64,000 nucleotides of DNA from Shinella daejeonensis (GTDB lineage Bacteria > Pseudomonadota > Alphaproteobacteria > Rhizobiales > Rhizobiaceae). Under the pieces are notes generated by a model. That model did not search any database. It was not told the origin of the DNA and saw only the letters and a program-made list of their open reading frames with translations. Position 1 is the first letter of the stretch; the number at the start of each line of letters is the position of its first letter. Of the stretch, positions 8,896-18,675 are shown piece by piece. The stretch spans positions 496,001 through 560,000 of the forward strand of contig NZ_JAHWXY010000002.1 of assembly GCF_024281235.1 (NCBI RefSeq), in the 5' to 3' direction. The translations under genes and the position numbers were made by a program.

Positions 8896-10500
8896 ATGAA
8901 AAGTCGTCCGAACATCGTCCTCATCCTTGCCGATGACATGGGGTTTTCCGACCTGGGAGCCTACGGCGGCGAGATAGCCACGCCCAATCTCGACGCCCTC
9001 GCCCGTGCCGGCACGCGCTTTTCCCATTTCTACAACACCGCGCGTTGCAGCCCGTCACGCGCCTCGCTGCTGACCGGCCTCCACCCCCATCAGACGGGAA
9101 TCGGCATCCTCACCAACAATGACGCGCCGCGCGGCTATCCCGGTAATCTCAATCAACGCTGCGCAACCCTCGGGGAAACGTTGAAGGCGGCCGGCTATGC
9201 GACCTGCCTTTCCGGCAAATGGCATCTTGCCACCGAGATGCACGTTCCCAACGACACCTGGCCGACACGGCGCGGTTTCGAGCGCTTCTTCGGCACGCTG
9301 ACCGGCTGCGGCAGCTTCTACGCACCCGGAACGCTGACCCGCGGCGAAAGCGACGCATCGCACGAATTCGAGGACCCCACCTTCTTCTACACCGACGCGA
9401 TCGCCAGCCACGGCGAGGAGTTCGTGCGCGAGAAGGCGGCGGCGGGAGACCCCTTCTTCCTCTATGCCGCCTTCACCGCGCCGCACTGGCCGCTGCACGC
9501 CCCGGAAGAAGACGTCGCCCGTTACGAGGGCCGCTTCGACGCCGGCTGGGACCGGTTGCGCGAGGAACGCATGCAGCGGCTCATCGAGGAAGGCATTCTG
9601 CCTGCCGGCACCCGGCTCAGCGAGCGCGACCCGACCCAGCCCGCCTGGGACGAGGCCGACGAAAAGGCATGGGAGGTCAGCCGCATGCAGGCCTATGCCG
9701 CGCAGATCGAGCGGATGGACCGGGGCATCGGCAAGATCGTCGAGGCGCTGAAGGCCGGCGGCGTGTTCGAAAACACCATCATCCTGTTTCTCTCCGACAA
9801 TGGCGCTTCGCCCGAAACGCTGCCGCAATTCGAACTGGAACGTTTCATCGAGCGCACCGACATCCTGCCCCGGGCGACGCGCGATGGCCGCGCGATGCGG
9901 ATCGGCAATACGCCCGACATCGTGCCCGGCGGCGAGGACACCTATGCAAGCTACGGCCGCGCCTGGGCCAATCTCTCCAACACGCCCTTCCGCTACTACA
10001 AGCGCTGGGTGCACGAAGGCGGCATCGCCACGCCGCTGATCATCCACTGGCCGGCGGGGGAACTGCCGGCGGGCCGGATCGTCGACCATCCGGCCCAGCT
10101 TGTCGATATCGTCCCGACCCTTCTGGAGGCAACCGGCGCGCTCTATCCGCCGCCGGGGCTCGACCGCGATATCGAGCCGCTTGAGGGCCGCAGCCTGATC
10201 GCCGCACTGCGGGGCGAAACGATACCCCTCCGGCCCCTTTTCTGGGAGCACACCGGCAACGCCGCGATCCGCTCGGGTGACTGGAAGCTGGTGCGCGAGG
10301 AACCAAACGACTGGGAACTCTACGATCTGTCGACGGACCGCACGGAATTGCACGATCTCGCCGCGCAACGGCCGGACATCGTTGCGGCCCTCAAGGCGGA
10401 ATGGGAGGCATGGGCGGCACGCGTTGGCGTAATTCCGTGGGACGTCACCCTCGACATCTACCGGCAGCGCGGCCTGGAACCGGTGCAGGCGGCCGGCTGA
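8896..10500 (+). CDS. type I (formylglycine) sulfatase, arylsulfatase-like
   Basis: Sulfatase of the alkaline-phosphatase superfamily that hydrolyses a sulfate ester to alcohol and sulfate. It is 534 residues from the ATG at 8896; an in-frame GTG at 8881 is an alternative start. N-terminal metal ligands are in LADDMG (Asp13, Asp14), and the sulfatase signature is CSPSRASLLTG with Cys51 the residue converted to formylglycine. The second signature GKWHL and the LSDNGA metal motif follow. No signal peptide is visible, so it should act in the cytoplasm, after import by the linked transporter and maturation by the FGE at 4298. The whole locus is therefore self-sufficient for taking up and desulfating an ester. 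Confidence 0.94.
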   Translation: MKSRPNIVLILADDMGFSDLGAYGGEIATPNLDALARAGTRFSHFYNTARCSPSRASLLTGLHPHQTGIGILTNNDAPRGYPGNLNQRCATLGETLKAAGYATCLSGKWHLATEMHVPNDTWPTRRGFERFFGTLTGCGSFYAPGTLTRGESDASHEFEDPTFFYTDAIASHGEEFVREKAAAGDPFFLYAAFTAPHWPLHAPEEDVARYEGRFDAGWDRLREERMQRLIEEGILPAGTRLSERDPTQPAWDEADEKAWEVSRMQAYAAQIERMDRGIGKIVEALKAGGVFENTIILFLSDNGASPETLPQFELERFIERTDILPRATRDGRAMRIGNTPDIVPGGEDTYASYGRAWANLSNTPFRYYKRWVHEGGIATPLIIHWPAGELPAGRIVDHPAQLVDIVPTLLEATGALYPPPGLDRDIEPLEGRSLIAALRGETIPLRPLFWEHTGNAAIRSGDWKLVREEPNDWELYDLSTDRTELHDLAAQRPDIVAALKAEWEAWAARVGVIPWDVTLDIYRQRGLEPVQAAG

Positions 10501-10541
10501 ACGGGCGTCGTCCCATCCGTACAAACAACAGGAAAACAGCA

Positions 10542-11594
<1,053 letters not shown>

Positions 11595-11641
11595 AAGCGG
11601 GATCGGAAAGGCCCTGACGCAAGATCTGCGGCCGTCGCCAT

Positions 11642-12436
11642 CTACCTGCCTCCCCTGTCCGAGAAGAAATCGAGGCCGACGACAAGATCGATGACGACCA
11701 CGGCGATGACCGCCGCGACGATCGTCGCGGCGGAAACGGCGGCGATGGTCGGATCGATCGAATATTCGACATAGGTGAAGAGCAGCACGGGGATCGTATT
11801 GATCTCGCTGGTCGTGTTGAAGATGGACAGTTCGACGTTGATGAAGGACGTGATGAAGGCGAACAGGCTTCCCGACAACAGGCCGGGGCGGATTTGCGGC
11901 AGCGTCACATAGCGGAAGGTCGCCAAGCCGCTCGCCCCCAGATCGCAGGAGGCGTCCTCGAGCGTTTTCTGGTCGGCGGAAAGAAGCGGCAGGACCGTCC
12001 GCAACACATAGGGCGTGACGATCACCACATGGCCGACGAGCAGCGCCGTGAAATTCCGCGTCAGGCCGATCATGCTGCCGAATTGCAGCAATGCCGCCCC
12101 GAGCACGAGATGAGGTAGCACCAGCGACGACAGGAGCAGCGACGAAAGGAAAGCCCGGCCGGGGAATTCGTAACGCGCGATGGCCAGCGCGGCCGGCACC
12201 GCGAGCAGGACGGCGATCACGGTCGCCCATAAGGCCAGCCATGCGCTCGTCGCGAAGGCCGAGAGATAGGCGCTGTTCGTCAGGACCACCTCGTACCAGT
12301 CGAACGTCAGGCCGCGTGGCGGGAAGGTCAGGAAGCTGGTCGTGGTAAGCGAAGCGCCGATAATGACGATCAGCGGCAGGGCCAGATAGGAAAGTATCAG
12401 CAGCGCCAGTATGCGCAGGCTCCAGGACGCCATCAT
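11642..12436 (-). CDS. ABC permease (PotC-like)
   Basis: Inner-membrane permease of a spermidine/putrescine/opine-type (POPT) ABC importer, 264 residues. It has an N-terminal helix (ILALLILSYLALPLIVIIGASL), and the EAA loop reads EDASCDLGASGLATFRYVTLPQI. It is the last gene of a five-gene minus-strand operon; its start lies one base beyond the stop of the preceding permease. With the binding protein at 15434 it probably imports an amino-acid-like compound processed by the proline-racemase homologue. Confidence 0.9.
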   Translation of the reverse strand: MMASWSLRILALLILSYLALPLIVIIGASLTTTSFLTFPPRGLTFDWYEVVLTNSAYLSAFATSAWLALWATVIAVLLAVPAALAIARYEFPGRAFLSSLLLSSLVLPHLVLGAALLQFGSMIGLTRNFTALLVGHVVIVTPYVLRTVLPLLSADQKTLEDASCDLGASGLATFRYVTLPQIRPGLLSGSLFAFITSFINVELSIFNTTSEINTIPVLLFTYVEYSIDPTIAAVSAATIVAAVIAVVVIDLVVGLDFFSDRGGR

Positions 12437-12437
12437 T

Positions 12438-13271
12438 CTATCTCGCTCCCATTCGGCCGACGAGGGACGCCAGCCCGATCATCGCCAGCGTGAAGGCCAG
12501 CAGCGTAATCGCAAGCGCCCCGCCGTAGTGGAAATCGAAGACGCTGCTGTATTGCTGGAAGATCAGCATAGGCAGCACGGTGACCTGTCCACCGGACAGC
12601 AGCGCCGGCGTCACATAGGCGCTGACGGCCAGCGCGAAGACCAGGATCGCCCCCGATACCGCGCCGGGAATGCTGAGCGGCAGTGTCACATGCCAGAAGG
12701 TCGACATCGCCCCGGCACCCAGATCGGCGGACGCCTGCTCGTAGGATACGTCGATCTTCGCAAGAGCGTTGCCGATGGTGAGCACGACGAAGGGCAGCAG
12801 AATATAAACGAGGCCGATCAGGATGCCCGTTTCCGTTCCAATGAACCGCACGGGCCGGTCCACCAGCCCGAAATCCACCAGCCAGGAATTGACGAGACCG
12901 CGCCGGCCGAGAAGGATCATCCAGCCGAACGACCGCACGATATTGCTGGTGAACAGCGGCAGGATGATCAGAATGACGCAGACGCGGCGCCACAGACGCC
13001 ACTCCACCATGCGGACCAGATACCACGCCAGCGGATAGCCGAGCACCAGGCAGATGACCGTCGTATAGAGGCCGAGGCGGAAGGTGACTCCAAGGATCGA
13101 CCAATGATAGCTATCGAACAGCACCCGCGCGTAATGCGTGAAGGTGACATCCCCTTCGCCACTGGTCAGGCTCGCCAGCGCCACCACGGCAAGCGGCACG
13201 AGAAAGAAGGCCAGGAAGAAAGCCGTGGGAAGCGCGACAAGGCCTGCGACCACCGCGGGGGCTGATTTCAT
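12438..13271 (-). CDS. ABC permease (PotB-like)
   Basis: First permease of the POPT importer, 277 residues. The N-terminal helix is VVAGLVALPTAFFLAFFLVPLAVV, and the EAA motif is EQASADLGAGAMSTFWHVTLPLS. It starts only 4 bp after the ATPase stop and ends one base before the next permease, so expression is tightly coupled. Confidence 0.9.
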   Translation of the reverse strand: MKSAPAVVAGLVALPTAFFLAFFLVPLAVVALASLTSGEGDVTFTHYARVLFDSYHWSILGVTFRLGLYTTVICLVLGYPLAWYLVRMVEWRLWRRVCVILIILPLFTSNIVRSFGWMILLGRRGLVNSWLVDFGLVDRPVRFIGTETGILIGLVYILLPFVVLTIGNALAKIDVSYEQASADLGAGAMSTFWHVTLPLSIPGAVSGAILVFALAVSAYVTPALLSGGQVTVLPMLIFQQYSSVFDFHYGGALAITLLAFTLAMIGLASLVGRMGAR

Positions 13272-13275
13272 GTCG

Positions 13276-14310
13276 TCACCTGTTATCGATGAAGTGAACG
13301 GACTGGCGGGGCACCGACAGCCTCACCGGCTGTCCTTCCGAAACGGATGTATCCATGCCGAGGATCCGGACCGTGACCGTCCCCTCGCCGACGCCGACAT
13401 GGAGGTGCGTCATGCCGCTTATTCCTGCAACGGCCTCGACGGTCCCTTCGAAAACCAGCGCATCTTCGGGACAGGCTGCCGCATCGATCAGCGAAACATG
13501 CTCCGGGCGCACCACGGCGATCCGGGCCGCATCGCACGCTTCCACCGCCGGCACCGGCTGCATTTCCCAGTTCCCCGCCGGCCCGGCGGCAAAGAGGTTC
13601 GCATCGCCGATAAACTGCGCGACGAAGCGGGTCTGCGGCGCACGATAGATCTCGCCGCCGCATCCGACCTGTTCGATTCTCCCGGCATTCATGACGACGA
13701 TGCGATCCGACATCGCCATCGCTTCCTCCTGATCATGCGTGACGAAGATGAAGGCGATGCCGATACGTTCCTGGAGCCGCTTGAGCTCGATCTGCATGCG
13801 ACGACGCAATTGCAGATCGAGCGCGCTCAGCGGCTCGTCGAGAAGCAGCAGCTTCGGACGGTTGACGATCGCGCGCGCCAGAGCGGCCCGCTGCTGCTGG
13901 CCGCCCGAAGCTTCGCGAGGGTAATGCTGACCGTGTCCGCCAAGACCCACCATGTCCAGGGCCTCGGCCGCCCGCTCGCGGGCTTCCGTCCGTGACGCCC
14001 CCGCGCGCAACGGACCATAGGCGACATTCTGCGCGAAGGTCATGTGCGGGAACAGGGCGTAGTTCTGGAAAACGGTATTGAGGGGCCGCTTGTTGGGAGG
14101 AAGCGCCGTCATGTCCCTGCCCTCGATCAGGACCGCGCCCGTATCCGGGCGCAGGAAGCCGGCGACAAGGCGCAACAGCGTGGTCTTGCCGCAACCGCTC
14201 GGACCGAGCAGGGAGACGAACTCGCCGGCCTCCACCTCCAGAGAGACTTTCCGCAACGCCGTATAGGCGCCGAAACTCTTGGAAATCCCTCTGATCTCCA
14301 GAATACTCAT
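13276..14310 (-). CDS. ABC transporter ATP-binding protein (PotA-like)
   Basis: ATPase of the POPT importer, 344 residues. Walker A GPSGCGKTT, Walker B LLLLDEPLSALD, H-loop VTHDQ and a C-terminal TOBE region (VVRPEHVSL) are present. The signature motif reads [16 protein letters not shown], with Ala where Leu is usual before SGGQ; the rest is intact, so it should be functional. The start at 14310 (MSILEIRG) has GGAGCGGAG upstream. It lies 27 bp after the racemase-family gene. Confidence 0.9.
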   Translation of the reverse strand: MSILEIRGISKSFGAYTALRKVSLEVEAGEFVSLLGPSGCGKTTLLRLVAGFLRPDTGAVLIEGRDMTALPPNKRPLNTVFQNYALFPHMTFAQNVAYGPLRAGASRTEARERAAEALDMVGLGGHGQHYPREASGGQQQRAALARAIVNRPKLLLLDEPLSALDLQLRRRMQIELKRLQERIGIAFIFVTHDQEEAMAMSDRIVVMNAGRIEQVGCGGEIYRAPQTRFVAQFIGDANLFAAGPAGNWEMQPVPAVEACDAARIAVVRPEHVSLIDAAACPEDALVFEGTVEAVAGISGMTHLHVGVGEGTVTVRILGMDTSVSEGQPVRLSVPRQSVHFIDNR

Positions 14311-14337
14311 ATGGGCTCCGCTCCTTGACACCTGACG

Positions 14338-15354
14338 TTAAGCGACCAGAAAACCTGACCCCACGGGGTCGTTGCGGTCAATCGTCCAGCGGGCTGTCCC
14401 CAGGATGCTTGCCGTTCCCTTCACGGTCGGCCGCACGGCGCGAACGTCGCCGAGACTGGTCTCGCCGATCAGGCATCCCTCGAAGACACCCATGCCGAGG
14501 AGCCCTTCGGAAAGGATCGGCTCATGCAGCCGGAGCTCACCTCTCGCCTCATACATGGCCATCATCGCACTGGTTCCGGTCCCTCCGGCCGAACGGGAGA
14601 TCTGGCCCGCGCTCCAGACATGGACGTTCTTGTATTTTGCCTGCGAATTGTCCGGCTCATGCCAGAACGTCACGAAATTGAAGTTGTCGATATGCGGCTC
14701 GACGGGATGCTTCGGCTTGAAGCGTGCGCGCAACTGTTCACGCGCGACCACGCCGAGATGGGACAGCAGGCCGCCGTTTTCCGGCCCGATACGCAGCGAC
14801 GTGCCCCGCACATCGATCAGCCCGAAGAAATTCCCGCCCCAAACGATATCCGCCTTGAGTTCCCCGACGTCCGGCAGTTCAAGTGGAATATCCTGAGCGG
14901 CGACGAAGGCCGGAACGTTTTCGAACCGTGTCCACAACGCCGCTTCCGCATCATGCGCCACCTCCGCGACGACGAGGCCGGCCGTCGTTTCGAAGCGGAT
15001 CAGGGTCCTGTCGCCCGGCGCGCGCCTGACCAGTCCAAGAGCGACCATCGCCATGGCGATCGCTATCGTCCCGTGTCCGCACATATGCGAATATTGCGTG
15101 CCGTCGACATAGATCAGGCCCGCATCGAACTGCGGCCCGGAAGGCGGCGTGAGGAAAACGCCGAACATGTCCTTATGTCCCCGCGGCTCGCGCATGAGCG
15201 CGCAGCGCAACCAATCGTAGTTCTCCTCCAGGAACCGGCGTTTTTCCAGAATCGACGATCCCGCGGGATAGGGGATTCCCGAGTGCACGATGCACAACGG
15301 GTCCCCATCCGTATGCGTATAGATGACATCGAACACGTCCTGCTGTCGGATCAA
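14338..15354 (-). CDS. proline racemase / hydroxyproline epimerase family protein with Cys-to-Gly change at second catalytic site
   Basis: A 338-residue member of the proline racemase/4-hydroxyproline epimerase/trans-3-hydroxyproline dehydratase superfamily. The first catalytic motif is intact (MCGHGT, Cys92). The second, normally DRSPCGTGTSA, here reads SRSAGGTGTSA: Gly257 replaces the catalytic cysteine and Ser253 replaces the conserved Asp. A two-base racemase mechanism is therefore unlikely; dehydratase members carry Thr there, and Gly is something I do not recall. Start: no ATG fits; a TTG at 15354 follows AGGAG at a 6-base spacing, and the family-conserved sequence begins right after it. 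The gene lies between the binding protein and ATPase of a POPT importer, so the imported compound is probably its substrate. Confidence 0.85.
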   Translation of the reverse strand: MIRQQDVFDVIYTHTDGDPLCIVHSGIPYPAGSSILEKRRFLEENYDWLRCALMREPRGHKDMFGVFLTPPSGPQFDAGLIYVDGTQYSHMCGHGTIAIAMAMVALGLVRRAPGDRTLIRFETTAGLVVAEVAHDAEAALWTRFENVPAFVAAQDIPLELPDVGELKADIVWGGNFFGLIDVRGTSLRIGPENGGLLSHLGVVAREQLRARFKPKHPVEPHIDNFNFVTFWHEPDNSQAKYKNVHVWSAGQISRSAGGTGTSAMMAMYEARGELRLHEPILSEGLLGMGVFEGCLIGETSLGDVRAVRPTVKGTASILGTARWTIDRNDPVGSGFLVA

Positions 15355-15387
15355 GATTCGCTCCTGTGTATGAACAATAATGATGGT

Positions 15388-15409
15388 GACCGGACGCTGA
15401 CGCCCGGTC
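15388..15409 (-). other. stem-loop after binding-protein gene
   Basis: GACCGG and CCGGTC pair, extended inward by a G-U, C-G and G-C pair (9-bp stem) around a 4-base loop. It lies 24 bases downstream of the binding protein stop and before the racemase-family gene. No U-run follows, suggesting mRNA stabilisation or processing. Confidence 0.5.
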
Positions 15410-15433
15410 TGGCAACCCGCGGGGCGAACCCGG

Positions 15434-16471
15434 CTAACGGGCGATTTCGCGGTTCCACAAATCGGTGATCGTCGCGCGCTGGGCATTGATTTCATCCCAG
15501 TCGATCTGGACAAGGCTGTCGATGCTGCCCGTCGCGCCCCATGGCATCTTCGCGGCGGTCTCCTCCGAGACCTCGACATCCTTGACCGCCGGGCCAAGGT
15601 AGAGCTTGTCGGCCAGGCAGGCGGAAGCTTCCGGCGTCAGGGCGGCATTGACGAGTTTTTCGCCAAGCTCCCGATGCTTCGATCCCTTGACGAGATGAAT
15701 ACGGCCGTCATTCGCCCAGAAACCTTCCCTGGGCGCGAGGAAGGCGATCGGCAGCCCCTTGTCGGCGAGGTCCCAGGCGGAAACGTTGAAATTCGCACCG
15801 ATCACCGCTTCGCCGCTCTGGAAGGCGTTGCTCGCCGTGCCGGACGTATCGAAATACATCGACGCCTTCAGGTCCTTGAGCCTGGCGAAGGTCGCATCGA
15901 GATCGCTCTTGCCGTTCCAGATGCGGTCGAGAAACAGGATGAACGGGATACCGGCCGCATTTGCCGGCGCGGGAATGATGATCTCGTTTGCATAACGCTC
16001 GTCCCAGAGGTCGTTCCAGGATTGCGGCGGTTCGTCGACAAGTTCGGTATTATAGACGATGCCGAGCGAGTAGAAGCCGACGCTGGCGGCGAAATGCTTG
16101 CCGTCCTTTTCGGCGACCGCCTGCGGCAGGAGATTCGCAAGATTGGGGACCCGCGCGGGATCCAGCGTCTCGACGACGCCTTCCTCATAGGCCATCTCGC
16201 TGATGCCCCCGTCCATCCACGCGACATCGATGACCGGGGCGGCCCGCTGCTGCTGAAGCTTGGCGAAGGACGTGGTGGAATTTCCAAGCTCCAGACGATA
16301 GGCTACGCCGTTTTCCTCGGCAAAGGGCTTGATCACGCATTCGTCGAACGCCTCGCCCCAGTTGGCGCCCGGCACCGCGATGGTCATCGTCTCCTCTGCA
16401 CGGGATGTTCCCACGACGATCATGCTTGCGCAGCTTGCCGCAAGCAGAAGAACACTCAGCCTGTATCGCAT
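15434..16471 (-). CDS. periplasmic binding protein (PotD-like) of POPT importer
   Basis: Family-1 extracellular binding protein of the PotD/opine type, 345 residues. A Sec signal peptide is clear (MRYRLSVLLLAASCASMIVVGTSRA), and the start at 16471 has GGAGGATAAAA just upstream. The mature region has PotD-like features (WNDLWDERYANEIIIPAP; GEAVIGANFNVSAW). It is the first gene of the operon, divergent from the LysR at 16594, with a LysR-type box between them. Confidence 0.88.
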   Translation of the reverse strand: MRYRLSVLLLAASCASMIVVGTSRAEETMTIAVPGANWGEAFDECVIKPFAEENGVAYRLELGNSTTSFAKLQQQRAAPVIDVAWMDGGISEMAYEEGVVETLDPARVPNLANLLPQAVAEKDGKHFAASVGFYSLGIVYNTELVDEPPQSWNDLWDERYANEIIIPAPANAAGIPFILFLDRIWNGKSDLDATFARLKDLKASMYFDTSGTASNAFQSGEAVIGANFNVSAWDLADKGLPIAFLAPREGFWANDGRIHLVKGSKHRELGEKLVNAALTPEASACLADKLYLGPAVKDVEVSEETAAKMPWGATGSIDSLVQIDWDEINAQRATITDLWNREIAR

Positions 16472-16545
16472 TTTTATCCTCCATTGCTCCCGAACCGAAA
16501 ATGCGTTTTCACGCCCCGGCTGCCAAGCGCCAATATTTCCCCCTT

Positions 16546-16564
16546 GCATGAATTTGATTCATGC
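16546..16564. promoter_or_regulatory. LysR-type operator (T-N11-A) between divergent genes
   Basis: GCATGAA and TTCATGC form a perfect 7-bp inverted repeat with a 5-base AT-rich spacer, containing T-N11-A, the LysR-box pattern. It lies 29 bp before the LysR start (16594) and 74 bp before the binding protein start (16471), well placed for autoregulation and activation of the PotABCD-like operon. Confidence 0.65.
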
Positions 16565-16593
16565 CTGATCTTCTACTCGAAAGAGAGGGATCC

Positions 16594-17529
16594 ATGGCGC
16601 GCCCGTTCGGCAACACCATCACGCGTTCCATGCTGTCGAGCTTCGTGATCTTCGAAGCGGCGGCGCGGCTCGGCAATTTCTCGCGGGCCGCCGAAGAGCT
16701 GAACCTGACGCAATCGGCCGTCAGCCATGCGATCCGCAAGATGGAAGACCAGCTGGGAGCAAAACTCTTCTATCGCGGACACCACAATCTGAGCCTCACG
16801 CCGGAAGGTGACCAGCTCATGCGCTGCGCCGAACAGTGCATCCTGCTCACCGAGGGGGCCGTCACGGCGATTTCCGGCCGGCGGAAATCGCAGAAGGATG
16901 CGCTGCTGGTCGCCGTCTCGACCTCCATGGCGCGCTACTGGCTGCTGCCGCGCCTTCCCGAGATCATCGCGGCCATTCCGCAGTTGCGGCTCTGGATCCA
17001 CACCGTCGACCGGGACGTGGATCTCCATGCGGAGGGGATCGACCTCAACATCGTCTTCGGCGCGCACAAATATCCCGATTACGACCAGTTCATCCTCTGG
17101 CCGGAAAAGGTTCTGCCGGTTTGCAGCCCCGAATTCCTGCGCGAGCACGGCCCCTTCGCCACCCTTGAGGACCTCCTCAAGGTCACCCTCATTCACTACG
17201 AGGAGCGCGTCCGCCCGCGGATGAACTGGCAGGGATGGTTTACGGCCAACGGCATCGACCATGTGGTCACCCATGACGAGGTGCGCTTCGCCGACTATGC
17301 CCTCGTCCTGGAGGCCGCGATGGCCGGCAAGGGCATCGCCCTCGGCTGGCGCCCGATCGTCGACGATCTCCTTGCGACGCGGCGGCTCGCCATCGCACGC
17401 CCGGAGACGGCGTCCGGTCACCAGCAATTTACCCTGATCGCCCCCAGGGGGTCCTTCGCTCGCGAACCGTTCCTGAGCTTCCTGCAATGGATCAGGAATG
17501 CCGATACGACGCCGCCGGATCATTTCTGA
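16594..17529 (+). CDS. LysR-family regulator (GcvA-like) of the POPT operon
   Basis: LysR regulator of 311 residues. The HTH is SFVIFEAAARLGNFSRAAEELNLTQSAVSHAIRKMEDQLG, of the GcvA/AmpR branch, followed by an effector-binding domain. The start at 16594 follows AGAGAGGGA; the frame extends to 16561, but that extension lies over the operator. It is divergent from the binding protein gene, which it probably controls. Its 3' end overlaps the convergent LysR gene by 38 bp. Confidence 0.9.
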   Translation: MARPFGNTITRSMLSSFVIFEAAARLGNFSRAAEELNLTQSAVSHAIRKMEDQLGAKLFYRGHHNLSLTPEGDQLMRCAEQCILLTEGAVTAISGRRKSQKDALLVAVSTSMARYWLLPRLPEIIAAIPQLRLWIHTVDRDVDLHAEGIDLNIVFGAHKYPDYDQFILWPEKVLPVCSPEFLREHGPFATLEDLLKVTLIHYEERVRPRMNWQGWFTANGIDHVVTHDEVRFADYALVLEAAMAGKGIALGWRPIVDDLLATRRLAIARPETASGHQQFTLIAPRGSFAREPFLSFLQWIRNADTTPPDHF

Positions 17530-18409
17530 AGGTCTCTTCCAGAAATTCCCGCAGCCCGCGCTCGAAGGTTTCCTGAAGCAGCGAGGGGACATGCGTTCTG
17601 CTGCGTGTGAGATAAACGTGGCAGGGGACGTAGGGCTTGAACGGCCGTATCGCCAGTTTTCCGCGCCATCGCTCGGCGGCGAACGGATCGACCACCGAGA
17701 GCCCCAGTCCTTCTGCCACCAGAGCACAGGCGGAATCGCTGAAGTGCGCCTCGAAACGAGGCTCCACGTGCACGCCGGCATCTTCGAAGCTGCGCTCGAC
17801 GGCCTGGCGGGAACCATCCTCCCGCCCGAGGGCGATGAAGGTCTCGTCACGAAGATCCGCCGCATCGATCACGTCGGCTGACGCCAGCGGATGATCGAGC
17901 GGCAGGACGCATATCGACGCCGTTTCGAAGATCAGGTCGCAGGTCGTTGCCGGATCGATCGCCGGCATCGTCATGAGGCCGATATCCAGCTGCTTGCTCG
18001 CCACCAGCTCCGCAATGCGCATCGACGCCTCCGGCAGGAAGGTGAGGTGCAACTTCGGATGCCGCCTGGCGAAGCCGCCGATGAACCGCGGCAGGACGAT
18101 GCTCGACAACGCCGGATAGGCGCCGATGACGAGACGCCCGGCCTCCAGTTGCTGGATATCCGCCGCAAGCCGCCGCAGCCGGGCCATTCCCTTCACGACA
18201 TGGCCGGCTTCCTCGTGCAGGAGATGGGCTTCGGCCGTCGGAATGATCCGCCCGCCCTGGCGAATGAAGAGCTGGATCTTCAGCGAATGTTCGAGATTGG
18301 CGATATGGGCGCTGACGGAGGGTTGCGAGATGTTCAGGAGATGGGCGGCTCCGACGACCGTACCGGCCTCCATGACGGCGCGAAACGCCTGCAACTGCCT
18401 GTAGTTCAC
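17492..18409 (-). CDS. LysR-family regulator (OccR/NocR-like) of the opine-like operon
   Basis: LysR regulator of 305 residues beginning MNYRQLQAFRAVMEAGTVVGAAHLLNISQPSVSAHIANLE, closest in style to the octopine/nopaline regulators OccR and NocR (MNLRQVEAFRAVM type). The effector domain follows (GRLVIGAYPALSS). It is divergent from the operon starting at 18676, with a LysR box ATAG-N7-CTAT 24 bp before its own start. Its C-terminal coding end overlaps that of the convergent LysR gene. Confidence 0.88.
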   Translation of the reverse strand: MNYRQLQAFRAVMEAGTVVGAAHLLNISQPSVSAHIANLEHSLKIQLFIRQGGRIIPTAEAHLLHEEAGHVVKGMARLRRLAADIQQLEAGRLVIGAYPALSSIVLPRFIGGFARRHPKLHLTFLPEASMRIAELVASKQLDIGLMTMPAIDPATTCDLIFETASICVLPLDHPLASADVIDAADLRDETFIALGREDGSRQAVERSFEDAGVHVEPRFEAHFSDSACALVAEGLGLSVVDPFAAERWRGKLAIRPFKPYVPCHVYLTRSRTHVPSLLQETFERGLREFLEETFRNDPAASYRHS

Positions 18410-18432
18410 CGCCTTATCCCATACGTTTGACT

Positions 18433-18447
18433 ATAGGGAAAAACTAT
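18433..18447. promoter_or_regulatory. LysR box ATAG-N7-CTAT
   Basis: A 4-bp inverted repeat with 7-base spacer fitting T-N11-A, in the 266-bp region between the divergent LysR gene and the opine-like operon. OccR-type regulators bind ATAA-N7-TTAT sites of the same geometry, which fits the OccR-like regulator here. An AT-rich stretch just downstream (about 18455-18475) is the likely promoter zone. Confidence 0.55.
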
Positions 18448-18675
18448 CAGCTACGAATTTTTTCATATTTGTCAATACGAGGGAATTCGGCTTCTATGCC
18501 GGGGCAGGCGAGGGATTTTTCCCGAACCAGGCTCGCGGCCGGCCACCGCAATACAAAAAGCGCAACCCGCATACGGGCGCAGGAACCACGACAATCGCTC
18601 CGATACGATCGGGCGAAGGCTGGGAGGCCTCCGCCGCTCCTGCGGGGCATTCAAGAACAAGCCAGAGGGAACGTC

